The notes below the pieces were generated by a model that was given only the letters and a program-made list of their open reading frames with translations, was not told the DNA's origin and did no database searches. A stretch of DNA of 57,163 nt from an uncultured Spartobacteria bacterium. GTDB lineage: Bacteria; Verrucomicrobiota; Verrucomicrobiia; Chthoniobacterales; Chthoniobacteraceae. Made by a program: the position numbers and the translations under genes. The DNA is taken from NCBI GenBank assembly GCA_903933715.1, contig CAIZLD010000005.1, positions 1 to 57,163 of the forward strand, read 5' to 3'. Shown piece by piece: positions 27,832-36,479 of this stretch (positions within the stretch are counted from its first letter, which is position 1; every line of letters starts with the position of its first letter).

Positions 27832-27903
27832 GTCTCCGTAGTTCAACGGATAGAACAAGCGTTTCCTAAACGCTAAATCCGGGTTCGATTCCCGGCGGGG
27901 ACA
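27832..27903 (+). tRNA. tRNA-Arg (anticodon CCU)
   Basis: A 72-base cloverleaf. The acceptor stem pairs GTCTCCG with CGGGGAC (one G-T pair), the D stem is GTTC/GAAC, the anticodon stem is AGCGT/ACGCT around the loop TTCCTAA giving anticodon CCT, and the T arm is CCGGG-TTCGATT-CCCGG. The discriminator base is A. CCA is not encoded, so it must be added after transcription. It reads AGG codons. Confidence 0.93.
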
Positions 27904-27959
27904 TTTAATCAAACCGCTCGTCCAGAGCCCGAATAACCCCGTAGTTCGCTCGCCAATTC

Positions 27960-28397
27960 CTAACGCAAAGCCGCTTCCCCGCGCCGTTCGGTTTCCAGGT
28001 TCTCCATGTCGCTCAGGTGCAGATTGAGCGCGCCGACCGAAATCCATATCTCCATTAATGAGAGTCCCAGCGAGACGAGCATCAATAACAAGCTGAAAGC
28101 GAATACCACTTTCGCCGCCAAATCACATCCGGCAAAAAGCAGGAACATGCAAATGACGCAAAAAAAGAGGCTGGAGATGCCGCTCGCCTGCATGTGCTTG
28201 ATCATTTCCACCCGGTAACGCAGGTTTTTGATCTGCCCGATCAGGATAGCGTTGGGGTCCGATTTGTTTTTGTCGTGCAAGGCGCGAACCAGGTTTGCCA
28301 GTGTCACAAACCGGTTCGTGTACGCCAGCAATAGCAGCGATACCGCCGGGAACAAGAGCGCCGGGGTACTCAGATTGATTTCTTGCGCGCCGATCAT
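27960..28397 (-). CDS. DUF2721 membrane protein
   Basis: A 145-residue protein with three hydrophobic segments (about 13-30, 73-91, 95-115). The pattern LLFPAVSLLLLAYTNRF, then QIKNLRYRVEMIKHM, and NLHLSDMENLE at the end is that of the DUF2721 family, which has no known function. The start codon ATG at 28397 lies 14 residues before the first helix. It is divergent from gatB and converges on the tRNA gene. Confidence 0.75.
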   Translation of the reverse strand: MIGAQEINLSTPALLFPAVSLLLLAYTNRFVTLANLVRALHDKNKSDPNAILIGQIKNLRYRVEMIKHMQASGISSLFFCVICMFLLFAGCDLAAKVVFAFSLLLMLVSLGLSLMEIWISVGALNLHLSDMENLETERRGEAALR

Positions 28398-28573
28398 GGA
28401 CCCATTCTATAAAGACGCTTTCAAAAAGCAAACCCGGCGTTTCAAAGCAGCTTCCCGGCGTTTTCGATGAAAAAAATCCCCTTCGCGCACCTTTTGGATG
28501 GAAATAGCCACCCGCCCCGGCTTATTGAAAGGTTCCCATTTTTCCGTTTTCTTTAAGGGCACGCCCACGCACC

Positions 28574-30028
28574 ATGAAAAACTATCTCGTCACCATCGGC
28601 CTCGAAGTCCACGTCCAGCTCAAAACCCGGAGCAAAATGTTCTGCGGATGCCCGGTGGAATTTGGTGCGCAACCCAATACGCACACCTGCCCGGTCTGCC
28701 TTGGGATGCCCGGCGCGCTGCCGGTGATGAACCATCAGGCGCTCAAAATGACTGCTCTCACAGGGCTGATGCTCGGGTGCACGATCCCGCCCGTCTGCAA
28801 GTTCGACCGGAAGCATTACTTCTACCCAGACATGCCCAAGAACTACCAGATTTCGCAATATGACCTGCCGCTTTGCCTGGGGGGCGGCGTTCCGTTGCAC
28901 CAGCTCGCGTTCCCGAAAGATGTCCAAAAGACCGTCGCCAACCCGGATAAAGTCATCCCCCTCACCCGCATCCATCTGGAAGAAGACGTCGCCAAAAGCA
29001 CCCATTTCGACGCTTCGAGCGGGATCGACTTCAATCGCGCCGGCACGCCACTGATGGAAATCGTCAGCGACCCGGAAATCAGCTCGCCTGAGGAAGCGTT
29101 CGCCTATTTGACCTCCCTCAAGCAGATTCTCATCTACGGAAACGTCAGCGATGCCGATATGGAAAAGGGGCAGATGCGCTGCGACTGCAATATTTCCCTG
29201 CGGCCCGAGGGGCAAACGGAATTGGGGACGAAAATCGAGATCAAAAACATGAACACGATCTCGGGAGTGCGCCGCGCGCTCGCTTATGAAATCGAGCGGC
29301 AAACCGCCTGCCTCGACCGGGGCGAAAAACTGCTCCAGGAGACCCGCCGCTGGGACGATGCCTCGGGACAGACCTCCCTGATGCGAGTCAAGGAGAGCGA
29401 GGCCGATTACCGCTACTTCCCCGATCCCGATCTGCTCCCGGTAAAGACCGAAGCGATTGTCGCCGAAGTCCGCCCGTTCGTCCCGGAGCTTCCCGCGACC
29501 AAGCGGGCCCGGTTTGCCTCCCAATACGGCGTCAGCGCCTACGACGCCGGGGTGCTCGCCAACGATCTTCCCCTCGCCTCCTATTTCGAAAAAGCCGCCG
29601 CCAACGCCCGCAATCCCAAAAACGTCGCCAACTGGATCTTGAACGAACTTTTAAGCTCCCTGAGCAATACGGAAACCGGCATTGAGGCGTGCCCCATCTC
29701 GCCCGAGCACCTCGACGAGCTGGTGAACGTCATCGACGAGGGGAAAATCAGCGGCAAGCAAGGCAAGGAAGTCTTTGCGGAGATGTTCGCCACAGGCAAG
29801 GCGCCCGGCGTGATCATCGAAGAAAAAGGGCTCAAGCAAGAGAGCGATCTCGGAGCTATCGAAGCCCTCTGCGACCAAGCCATCGCCGCCAACCCGAAAG
29901 CCGTTGCCGAATACAAATCGGGCAAGCTGGCCTCCATCAATTTCCTCAAGGGGCAAGTGATGAAGCTCTCCCAAGGCAAGGCGAACCCCGCCGTCGCCGG
30001 GGAAGTGCTGGCGAAGAAACTGGCGTAG
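28574..30028 (+). CDS. gatB: Asp-tRNA(Asn)/Glu-tRNA(Gln) amidotransferase subunit B
   Basis: The 484-residue GatB, which phosphorylates the tRNA-bound Glu or Asp so that it can be amidated using ammonia from GatA. The start matches the family (IGLEVHVQLKTRSKMFC) and the cysteines of the zinc site appear as CGCP and CPVCLGMPG. The RAGTPLMEIVSDPE motif is intact, and the tail is the YqeY-like helical domain that binds tRNA. The length is usual. gatA and gatC are not nearby, so the genes are dispersed in this genome. Confidence 0.96.
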   Translation: MKNYLVTIGLEVHVQLKTRSKMFCGCPVEFGAQPNTHTCPVCLGMPGALPVMNHQALKMTALTGLMLGCTIPPVCKFDRKHYFYPDMPKNYQISQYDLPLCLGGGVPLHQLAFPKDVQKTVANPDKVIPLTRIHLEEDVAKSTHFDASSGIDFNRAGTPLMEIVSDPEISSPEEAFAYLTSLKQILIYGNVSDADMEKGQMRCDCNISLRPEGQTELGTKIEIKNMNTISGVRRALAYEIERQTACLDRGEKLLQETRRWDDASGQTSLMRVKESEADYRYFPDPDLLPVKTEAIVAEVRPFVPELPATKRARFASQYGVSAYDAGVLANDLPLASYFEKAAANARNPKNVANWILNELLSSLSNTETGIEACPISPEHLDELVNVIDEGKISGKQGKEVFAEMFATGKAPGVIIEEKGLKQESDLGAIEALCDQAIAANPKAVAEYKSGKLASINFLKGQVMKLSQGKANPAVAGEVLAKKLA

Positions 30029-30093
30029 GGAGGGAAAAACCAAGCGCTTTCAGGCTTTCGTTTTGCCTCCCCTCCGGCTAAACTGTATTGAGA

Positions 30094-30618
30094 ATGCAAG
30101 TGCTCTTCGATCTTCTCGGTCGCTTTTCGCATCCGCTGCTTGTCATCGGTGGTCATGCGTTGGCGGCACACGGCGTGGCACGCCAGACCATGGATGTCGA
30201 TTGCCTAATTACCGTTGAAAACCGCCAGGCGCTCGATGCCCACTTGCGCGGCGGTGGCTTAAAGCGAGTGGGGGAAACCGAGAACTTTGCCCGTTACAGC
30301 CATCCATCCGATCTCGTGCCGGATATAGACGTGCTTTTTGTGGATGCCTCTACTTTTCAAAAATTGCACGCGGATCGTGTTCCTTTGCAGCGCGGGCAGA
30401 CAAAACTGCAGACCCCCGCCCTTCCGCACCTCATCGCATTGAAACTCCACGCAATCCGCAACAACCCGGCACGGGAAGCCGGGGATTTAGGCGATATTGC
30501 GAGACTTCTCCACGCCAACCCGGGGGCCATCTCCACGAGCGAACTTGCCGCGCTCTGCGCTCAATTCGGCCCTCCGGGAATAGAGGCCAAACTTCAAGCC
30601 CTACCTATCGCGCCATGA
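30094..30618 (+). CDS. Nucleotidyltransferase-like protein (MNT/DUF6036 type)
   Basis: About 174 residues. The segment VIGGHALAAHGVARQTMDVD near the N-terminus has the GG-x-A-x(3)-HG-x(2)-RxTxDxD pattern of minimal nucleotidyltransferases, with the two aspartates as likely metal ligands, a further aspartate in VPDIDVLF, and a lysine helix HLIALKLHAIRNN. Such proteins occur as antitoxins, toxins (AbiEii-like) or housekeeping enzymes. The ATG at 30094 is used rather than the TTG two codons earlier. It overlaps the next small gene by ATGA, so the two are translationally coupled. Confidence 0.7.
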   Translation: MQVLFDLLGRFSHPLLVIGGHALAAHGVARQTMDVDCLITVENRQALDAHLRGGGLKRVGETENFARYSHPSDLVPDIDVLFVDASTFQKLHADRVPLQRGQTKLQTPALPHLIALKLHAIRNNPAREAGDLGDIARLLHANPGAISTSELAALCAQFGPPGIEAKLQALPIAP

Positions 30619-30806
30619 AGCCCTCCCATCTTGATTTCGAGCTGCCCGATTGGAAGGTGCTGCCTGAGCGTCCCGACCAAGTCAGCCCGCAAGCATGGCT
30701 CGAATGGCTGGAGGAAAACCGCCGTGAATTGATCAGAACCGGCCAAATTCAAAAAATCCGCAATGATCCCCTCCGCTGCCCGGTGGATGTGCGCTTCAAA
30801 TTTTAG
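30615..30806 (+). CDS. Small partner protein of the nucleotidyltransferase-like gene
   Basis: A 63-residue protein I do not recognise. It is rich in W, E and P (LDFELPDWKVLPERP, AWLEWLEENRREL), and has no membrane segment. Its ATG sits in the stop codon of the nucleotidyltransferase-like gene (ATGA, 30615-30618), so it is probably co-translated with it. It may be the partner in a two-gene module; a toxin-antitoxin role is possible but unsupported. It ends four bases from the convergent 104-residue gene. Confidence 0.6.
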   Translation: MKPSHLDFELPDWKVLPERPDQVSPQAWLEWLEENRRELIRTGQIQKIRNDPLRCPVDVRFKF

Positions 30807-30810
30807 AAAC

Positions 30811-31125
30811 CTATCTCGTCACGGTATAAAGCCACCAGCGGCGTTTCAATTCCCGGGGCGACCGGGCTTGCCGCTCGAAATAAATCTTCATCTCCTCGCC
30901 GGTTGCCATTCGCACGCGGAACCAATGCTTGCGCACATACCGCTCGCCGCTCCCGTGATGGCACGGGCCGGTTTCCCGCCACTCCTCCAACACTTCGGCG
31001 ATCGTGTAGGATTCCCTCCGCCAGATAAAGCGGGTCGGCAAAAGCGGCGCCCCGATCACGACCCGGCGGGAATCCACCGAATCGAGCACCGGAACGAGCC
31101 GTTCGCTGATTAATTCCTCACGCAT
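30811..31125 (-). CDS. Small basic protein resembling DUF6504
   Basis: A 104-residue soluble protein with many R and W residues (LLPTRFIWRRESYTIAEVLEEW, HWFRVRMATGEEMKIYFER, LKRRWWLYTV). The pattern of an R-F-x-W-R strand, a V-L-x-x-W-R-E strand and a closing W-x-L strand is that of a small all-beta domain which I associate with DUF6504; I hold this loosely. Function is unknown. It is divergent from bamA. Confidence 0.55.
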   Translation of the reverse strand: MREELISERLVPVLDSVDSRRVVIGAPLLPTRFIWRRESYTIAEVLEEWRETGPCHHGSGERYVRKHWFRVRMATGEEMKIYFERQARSPRELKRRWWLYTVTR

Positions 31126-31323
31126 GGGATGATTTGGAAATCTACCACGGCACTCGTGAATGCCAAACGGCCGATTTTACCGTAGATAACAGGTAATAAA
31201 ATTCAATATCAGGGAATCCACGAGGAAACGATTCTTGACCTTTTTGAAGGAAGCCTTCATTCCTTTTTGCCGATTGCGCCTCCCCTGTGGTGAAAGTTGG
31301 AACGAGGCGTCGCTAACATTATT

Positions 31324-33624
31324 ATGAGACCCAGCCAATATTTTCTCGCCACCGCCGTCGCCACCGCTTGCGTCGCCTCCTCCCAAATCGCCTGGGGCCA
31401 GGAAGTTCAAGCCCCGATCGTCAAGAGCATCGACGTCCAGTTTGCCGGGCCCGCCACCGTCAGCAAGGAGCGCATTCTAAGCAACATGCGCACCAAGGTC
31501 GGCAAGCCCTACTCGATCGGCGTCTCAGAGGAAGATATCCGCAATCTCTACCAAACCACCAAGGTTTTTAACGTCCGCTTCTTTTGGGAACCGAAAGAGA
31601 ACAAGCTGATCGTCGTCGTCCAGACCAAAGGAACGGTCAAGGAAGTCCTCATCGAAGGCGCCAGCCAGATCAAGGCTTCCAAGCTGCGCAAGAACATCAG
31701 CACCAAACCGGGCAGCGAATTGACCGAAGCTGAAGTGGAAGCCGACCGGCAAAAAATCCTGAGCCTTTACCAGGAAAAGGGATACAAAGACACCAACGTC
31801 AAAACCGAGATCAAGACCGACGAAAAGACCGGCCGCTCGACCGTGACGTTCGCGATCACCGAAGCCGGTAAAACGATCATTAAGCGGATCGGTTTCGAGG
31901 GGAATACCCATTTTACCGCGAGACAGTTGCGAAAAGTGATCAAATCCCGCCGCCACACGATTTTCTCGTTCCTCGATAAATCCGGCCGGGTCGATCAAGA
32001 ACTGCTGGCCCAGGACATCGACGCTTTGCGCGATTTTTACCAGAACCGCGGCTACGAAGACGTCAAAATCGGCGACCCCACGGTAACCCGCACCGAAGGC
32101 AAGGCGGACGTGGAGTTGACGTTCCCGATCGAGGAGGGACCCCAATATCACGTCGGGAGCATCACCGTCGGCTCAACCAAACTTTTCACGGCCGAAGAGA
32201 TCGGCACCGCTCTCTTGTTAAAAGAAGGCAGTGTCTACTCCCCCGCGGCAGTCCAGGCCGATATCAAACGCATCCAGGACGCCTACGGATCGCGCGGCTA
32301 CATCGATACCCAGGTCATCCCGGTCATGACCCCCGGGGCGAATCGGCAAATCGACCTCACCTACCGGATCGACGAAGGGTCCCAATCTTACGTCGAACGC
32401 GTCGATATCAGCGGCAACACCCGGACCAAAGATAAGGTGATTCGCCGCGAATTGGCCATTGGGCCCGGGGACGTCTACAACAGCGTTCTGGCTGAAGCGA
32501 GCAAGACCCGCCTCAAAAACCTCAACTACTTCGACCGGGTCGATGTCTTCCCCTCGGACACGATGGTTCCCGGGAAAAAAGATATGAACGTCGTGGTTTC
32601 TGAAAAGCAGACCGGGTCGCTCAATTTCGGGGCCGGCTACAGCACCATCGACAGCGTTCTCGGGTTCGTCGAGATCACGCAAAGCAATTTCGATATTACC
32701 AACTGGCCAAACTTCACCGGCGGCGGCCAGCGGTTCCGTGCCCGGGCCCAAGTCGGCGCCGAGCGCAAAGATTTCATCGTATCGCTCACCGAACCGTATT
32801 TCCTGGATTACCAACTGGCCGTCGGAGGCGAGCTTTTCTACCACGACGCCGATTACCTGAGTTCGCTCTACAACCAGCGCAACTACGGAATGGACCTCTT
32901 CACCCGGAAAGCCATCAACGAGGTTCTTTCCTGGCGCGTGGATTATCGGCTCGAAAACATCACAATCTACAATGTGAACGCGGGCGCTTCGGAGATTTTT
33001 CGCGAGGACGAAGGCTCCCACGTCAAGAGCCAGATCTCGCCCTCGCTTGTTTATGACACGCGGGACAGCGTTTTCCTGACCCGTCGCGGGACGCGCGCCG
33101 AACTCACGGCCTATGTCGCGGGCGGCCCCTTGGGCGGCAACGACAATATTTACGGAGCCGATCTCGAAGCAGCCCACTATACGCCGCTGCCATGGGACAC
33201 CATCCTGACCCTCGCGGGCGAGGTCGCCACGGTTGACAACTGGTCGGGCAGCAATCATGTGCCCATCTTTGACCGGCTTTATCTGGGCGGCTCCAACAAC
33301 CTGCGCGGCTTCAAATTCCGCGATGTGGGTCCCAAAGATGAAAATGGCAACCCGGTGGGGGGCAACACCATGGCCCGTTTTACCGCCGAATACACTTATC
33401 CGATCATTGATCGGGTGCGTGGCGCCTTCTTTTACGACACCGGTTTCGTCAATAAGGGTTCCTACTCAATCAGCGGAACCGAGATTGCCTCCGACGTGGG
33501 CATCGGCGTCCGGCTCGATCTCCCGATCGGCCCCGTCCGGCTCGACTACGGCTATCCGGTTCAAAAAGGAGACGCCACCAGCAAAGGCGGACATTTTAAT
33601 TTCAATATTGGCTATCAATTTTGA
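31324..33624 (+). CDS. bamA: Outer membrane protein assembly factor BamA
   Basis: A 766-residue Omp85 protein. A signal peptide (about residues 1-25, ending IAWGQ) is followed by five POTRA domains (roughly 28-385) and a beta-barrel to the C-terminus, which ends in aromatic F (NFNIGYQF), the outer membrane signature. The barrel lid motif is seen as LRGFKFRDVGP. BamA folds other outer membrane proteins. Start at the ATG of 31324, since the frame upstream is only nine codons longer and would add residues before the signal peptide. It is the first gene of bamA-skp-lpxD, the classic envelope order. A TTGACC 35-like box lies at 31235-31240 without a good -10 partner. Confidence 0.95.
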   Translation: MRPSQYFLATAVATACVASSQIAWGQEVQAPIVKSIDVQFAGPATVSKERILSNMRTKVGKPYSIGVSEEDIRNLYQTTKVFNVRFFWEPKENKLIVVVQTKGTVKEVLIEGASQIKASKLRKNISTKPGSELTEAEVEADRQKILSLYQEKGYKDTNVKTEIKTDEKTGRSTVTFAITEAGKTIIKRIGFEGNTHFTARQLRKVIKSRRHTIFSFLDKSGRVDQELLAQDIDALRDFYQNRGYEDVKIGDPTVTRTEGKADVELTFPIEEGPQYHVGSITVGSTKLFTAEEIGTALLLKEGSVYSPAAVQADIKRIQDAYGSRGYIDTQVIPVMTPGANRQIDLTYRIDEGSQSYVERVDISGNTRTKDKVIRRELAIGPGDVYNSVLAEASKTRLKNLNYFDRVDVFPSDTMVPGKKDMNVVVSEKQTGSLNFGAGYSTIDSVLGFVEITQSNFDITNWPNFTGGGQRFRARAQVGAERKDFIVSLTEPYFLDYQLAVGGELFYHDADYLSSLYNQRNYGMDLFTRKAINEVLSWRVDYRLENITIYNVNAGASEIFREDEGSHVKSQISPSLVYDTRDSVFLTRRGTRAELTAYVAGGPLGGNDNIYGADLEAAHYTPLPWDTILTLAGEVATVDNWSGSNHVPIFDRLYLGGSNNLRGFKFRDVGPKDENGNPVGGNTMARFTAEYTYPIIDRVRGAFFYDTGFVNKGSYSISGTEIASDVGIGVRLDLPIGPVRLDYGYPVQKGDATSKGGHFNFNIGYQF

Positions 33625-33674
33625 ACGAATTGCTGTTTAGAACGTCAGAGCAATAGCTTACCTTCCATATAAAT

Positions 33675-34316
33675 ATGAAAAAAACCCTGATCCTTACCTC
33701 CCTTGTTGCCGCATTCGCCCTAGCCGCAGGTTCCGCAGTTCAGGCCGCCGAAATGAAAATCGGTTTTGTTAATATGAACAAAATCTTTGGTTCCTACTAC
33801 AAAACCAAAGACGCCGAAAACCGGATCAACGAAGCCCAGGCAGTCGCCGCCAAAGAATTGCAAGACCTCGTCGACGTCTACAAAAAGAACGCCGAAACGA
33901 TCAACCGCCTTTCCGAAGAGCTCAAAAAGCCGGAACTGAGCAAGGAAACCAAGGAGAAGAAAGAGAAAGAGCGGGACGAGAAGTTCAACGAATACAAAGG
34001 CCAGGAAAAGGAAATCGCTGATTTCCGCCAACGCCGCCAGAAAGATCTGCAAGATCAGGCCGTCCGGATGCGCAATGGCATCGTTCAGGAAATCACCGCT
34101 TTGATTAACGAAAAGGTCAAGAGCGAGCAGTTTGACCTCGTCCTCGACAAATCCGGCAACAGCCTCAACGGCGTGCCGATCGTTCTTTACTCCAAAGACA
34201 CCAACGATTTCAGCGACGATATCATCAAACAACTCAACGCCAGCAAACCGAAGGATACCGCTTCGCCCGCAGCAAGCGCCCCGAGCGCACCGGCTGTTGA
34301 TGCCAAAAAGAAATAG
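33675..34316 (+). CDS. skp: OmpH/Skp-family periplasmic chaperone
   Basis: A 213-residue protein with a signal peptide (MKKTLILTSLVAAFALAAGSAVQA) followed by KIGFVNMNKIF, the conserved start of OmpH/Skp, and a long charged coiled coil (about residues 55-130) that forms the tentacles holding unfolded outer membrane proteins. It is longer than the ~160-residue E. coli Skp because of a C-terminal low-complexity A/P/K tail. It lies 50 bases after bamA and overlaps the lpxD start by one base. Confidence 0.9.
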   Translation: MKKTLILTSLVAAFALAAGSAVQAAEMKIGFVNMNKIFGSYYKTKDAENRINEAQAVAAKELQDLVDVYKKNAETINRLSEELKKPELSKETKEKKEKERDEKFNEYKGQEKEIADFRQRRQKDLQDQAVRMRNGIVQEITALINEKVKSEQFDLVLDKSGNSLNGVPIVLYSKDTNDFSDDIIKQLNASKPKDTASPAASAPSAPAVDAKKK

Positions 34317-35341
34317 TGGACTCGACGATTGAAGAACTCGCCGCATGGGTTGGCGGCCGAGTCGTGGGCGGCTCCGGGAGCATTCGCATTGCCGGAGCAG
34401 CCTCCGTCAGCGAAGCCCAGGAAGGCGATATTACCTTCTTTGGCAACGCCAAATACCTTCCTGCCCTGAGAGCCAGCCGCGCCACCTGCGCGCTGGTTCC
34501 CGAGGATTTTCAGGAAACCATCCCGGCGATCCAAATCCAGGTCGCCAACCCGTCCCTGGCTTTCTCGAAAGTGATTGAGCGGTTTGCCCCCGCTCCCGTT
34601 GAGTTCCAGCCGGGCATCCACCCCAGCGCCGTTATCGCGCCCAGCGCACAACTCGGAGCCAACGTTTCCATTCAGGCCCACGCCGTCATTGAAGCCGGAG
34701 CCGTCATTGGCGAAGGGACCGTCATCGGGGCCAATGTTTATGTCGGCCACGAGACGCGGATCGGCAGCCACGGTTTGATTTATCCCAACGTCAGCCTGCG
34801 CGAAAGATGTGTCTTGGGCAACCGGGTGATCATCCATTCCGGCGCGGTGATCGGCAGTGATGGGTTTGGATTCGAGATGGTCAACGGCCGGTTTGTGAAA
34901 ATCCCGCAGACCGGCATCGTCCAGATCGACGACGACGTGGAAATCGGAGCCAACACCACCATTGACCGGGCCCGCTTCGGCCGGACCTGGATCGGCGAAG
35001 GGACCAAAATCGACAACCTGGTGCAGATCGCCCATAACGTGGTCATCGGCAAACACAGCGTGATTGTTTCCCAGGTGGGGATTTCGGGAAGCAGCCGGAT
35101 CGGAAATTACGTCACCCTGGCCGGGCAAGTCGGCCTGGTTGGGCACATTGAGATCGGCGATCAAGCCATTGTCGCGGCCAAGAGCGGGGTCAGCAAGAAC
35201 ATCCCGGCCAAACAGATGTGGTGGGGGTTGCCGGCAAAACCGGTTCAGGAGCAAAAGGAACTCATCGCCTACATGAGCCGCCTGCCAAAGCTCGTGGAAC
35301 GGGTGAAGCGCCTGGAAGAACGGGCCGAAAAAGGCGATTAG
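34316..35341 (+). CDS. lpxD: UDP-3-O-acylglucosamine N-acyltransferase LpxD
   Basis: A 341-residue enzyme that adds the N-linked acyl chain in lipid A synthesis. The N-terminal ~100 residues form the uridine-binding domain (GDITFFGNAKYLPAL). A left-handed beta-helix of hexapeptide repeats follows, with the catalytic histidine in NLVQIAHNVVIG. It starts with GTG at 34316, overlapping the skp stop codon by one base (TAGTG), so it is translationally coupled. Presence shows that the organism makes lipid A. The 3' end is 27 bases from the convergent DRTGG gene. Confidence 0.95.
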   Translation: MDSTIEELAAWVGGRVVGGSGSIRIAGAASVSEAQEGDITFFGNAKYLPALRASRATCALVPEDFQETIPAIQIQVANPSLAFSKVIERFAPAPVEFQPGIHPSAVIAPSAQLGANVSIQAHAVIEAGAVIGEGTVIGANVYVGHETRIGSHGLIYPNVSLRERCVLGNRVIIHSGAVIGSDGFGFEMVNGRFVKIPQTGIVQIDDDVEIGANTTIDRARFGRTWIGEGTKIDNLVQIAHNVVIGKHSVIVSQVGISGSSRIGNYVTLAGQVGLVGHIEIGDQAIVAAKSGVSKNIPAKQMWWGLPAKPVQEQKELIAYMSRLPKLVERVKRLEERAEKGD

Positions 35342-35368
35342 ACCGGGTAAAATCTCGCACCAGCCCGT

Positions 35369-36475
35369 TTACGCGCCGATTTTTTCCAGCAGCCGGTCCA
35401 CGTCGATATACTGCTCAACCATTGACTGGATACGCTCGATTTTCTCGTAATCGCCCGGCAGCGTCTTGACGATCATCGTATGGATCGCGCTTGCGACCGA
35501 ATAACTGTCCAGGGGGCTTGCGATCACCGGCAAGGCGGATTGCGCAATCAGATTGAGAACCGTCGGATGCGGCAGAAGATCGCCCGAAAGAATCAGCCCG
35601 ACGAGCCCTTTGCTTTCCGGCTCCATCAAGGCCGTGGTCGAGAGCGCGGCCAGAATGATATCTTCGCGATCACCGGGGGTGATGACGAGCGTCCCGGGAG
35701 TAAACTCCTCCATCACATGGCTTGAATTCATCGCCCCGATGATGATCCGTTCCACTTTGCGGTGAGCCTCTGAACGCGAATTGACAAATCGGCCCCGCAC
35801 TTGTTTGCAGATTTCGTTGAGCGTGGGGCTGGAAAGCACCGGCTCCTCAGGCATTGCCCCCAGAAGCTCGATCCCGAGCCGGGCCAGGCCGCGCTGGCAG
35901 AAATCTTTCACGAACTCATATTTCTCCGGCAAAATTTTGTTAATGATGACCCCCGCCACCTCCACCCCTTCCTTGTCAAAGAGGGCTTTATTGAGGGCCA
36001 GCTCGTCAATGGGCCGCCCGATGCCGCCTTTGGTGACGAGCAGCACCTTGCTGCCGAGCAGCTTCGCCACGCGGGCGTTGGAGAGGTCGAACACCGAGCC
36101 GACTCCGGCGTGCCCGGTCCCCTCGATGAGGCAAAATTCTTTTTCCCAGCAAGCCCGGTCGAACGAGTTTTGCAACCGGCGCACGAGAAAATCGTTGTTG
36201 GCGTTATCGATGTAGCGGCGCGTGAAATCCGGCTCCACGGCGATGGGGCTCATGTCTTCAATCGGCGTTTGGACCCCGAAGGTGCGGTCGATGAGCAACG
36301 AATCTTCATCAATCCGTTTCCCATCGACATCCACAAAACGCTGGCCCACCGGCTTGATGAACCCGATCCGCCCCAGCCGTTTTTTAAAAACGGAGAACAA
36401 CCCCAGCGCGGAAGTGGTTTTCCCGTCGTTTTGCTTGGTGGCGGCGATGAAGAGGCGAGGCGTAACGGTGTTCAC
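35369..36475 (-). CDS. BioD-like plus DRTGG protein: separate Pta N-terminal domains
   Basis: A 368-residue protein matching the N-terminal half of long phosphotransacetylases. The first ~200 residues are a dethiobiotin-synthetase-like ATPase domain with a P-loop in ATKQNDGKTTSALGLF and EGTGHAGVGSVFDLSNA; then a DRTGG domain around RKVERIIIGAMNSSHVMEEF. In E. coli Pta these domains precede the catalytic one and control it allosterically. Here they form their own gene, four bases downstream of the catalytic pta. I use the GTG at 36475, since upstream sequence overlaps pta; the true start could be slightly different. Confidence 0.85.
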   Translation of the reverse strand: MNTVTPRLFIAATKQNDGKTTSALGLFSVFKKRLGRIGFIKPVGQRFVDVDGKRIDEDSLLIDRTFGVQTPIEDMSPIAVEPDFTRRYIDNANNDFLVRRLQNSFDRACWEKEFCLIEGTGHAGVGSVFDLSNARVAKLLGSKVLLVTKGGIGRPIDELALNKALFDKEGVEVAGVIINKILPEKYEFVKDFCQRGLARLGIELLGAMPEEPVLSSPTLNEICKQVRGRFVNSRSEAHRKVERIIIGAMNSSHVMEEFTPGTLVITPGDREDIILAALSTTALMEPESKGLVGLILSGDLLPHPTVLNLIAQSALPVIASPLDSYSVASAIHTMIVKTLPGDYEKIERIQSMVEQYIDVDRLLEKIGA

Positions 36476-36479
36476 GATG

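Noticed and set aside
31235-31263. Promoter for bamA with TTGACC
   Set aside because: No acceptable -10 box at the proper distance, so I mention it only with the gene.
31177-31410. Small leftward frame upstream of bamA
   Set aside because: It overlaps the bamA signal peptide on the other strand and has low-complexity glycine-rich sequence.
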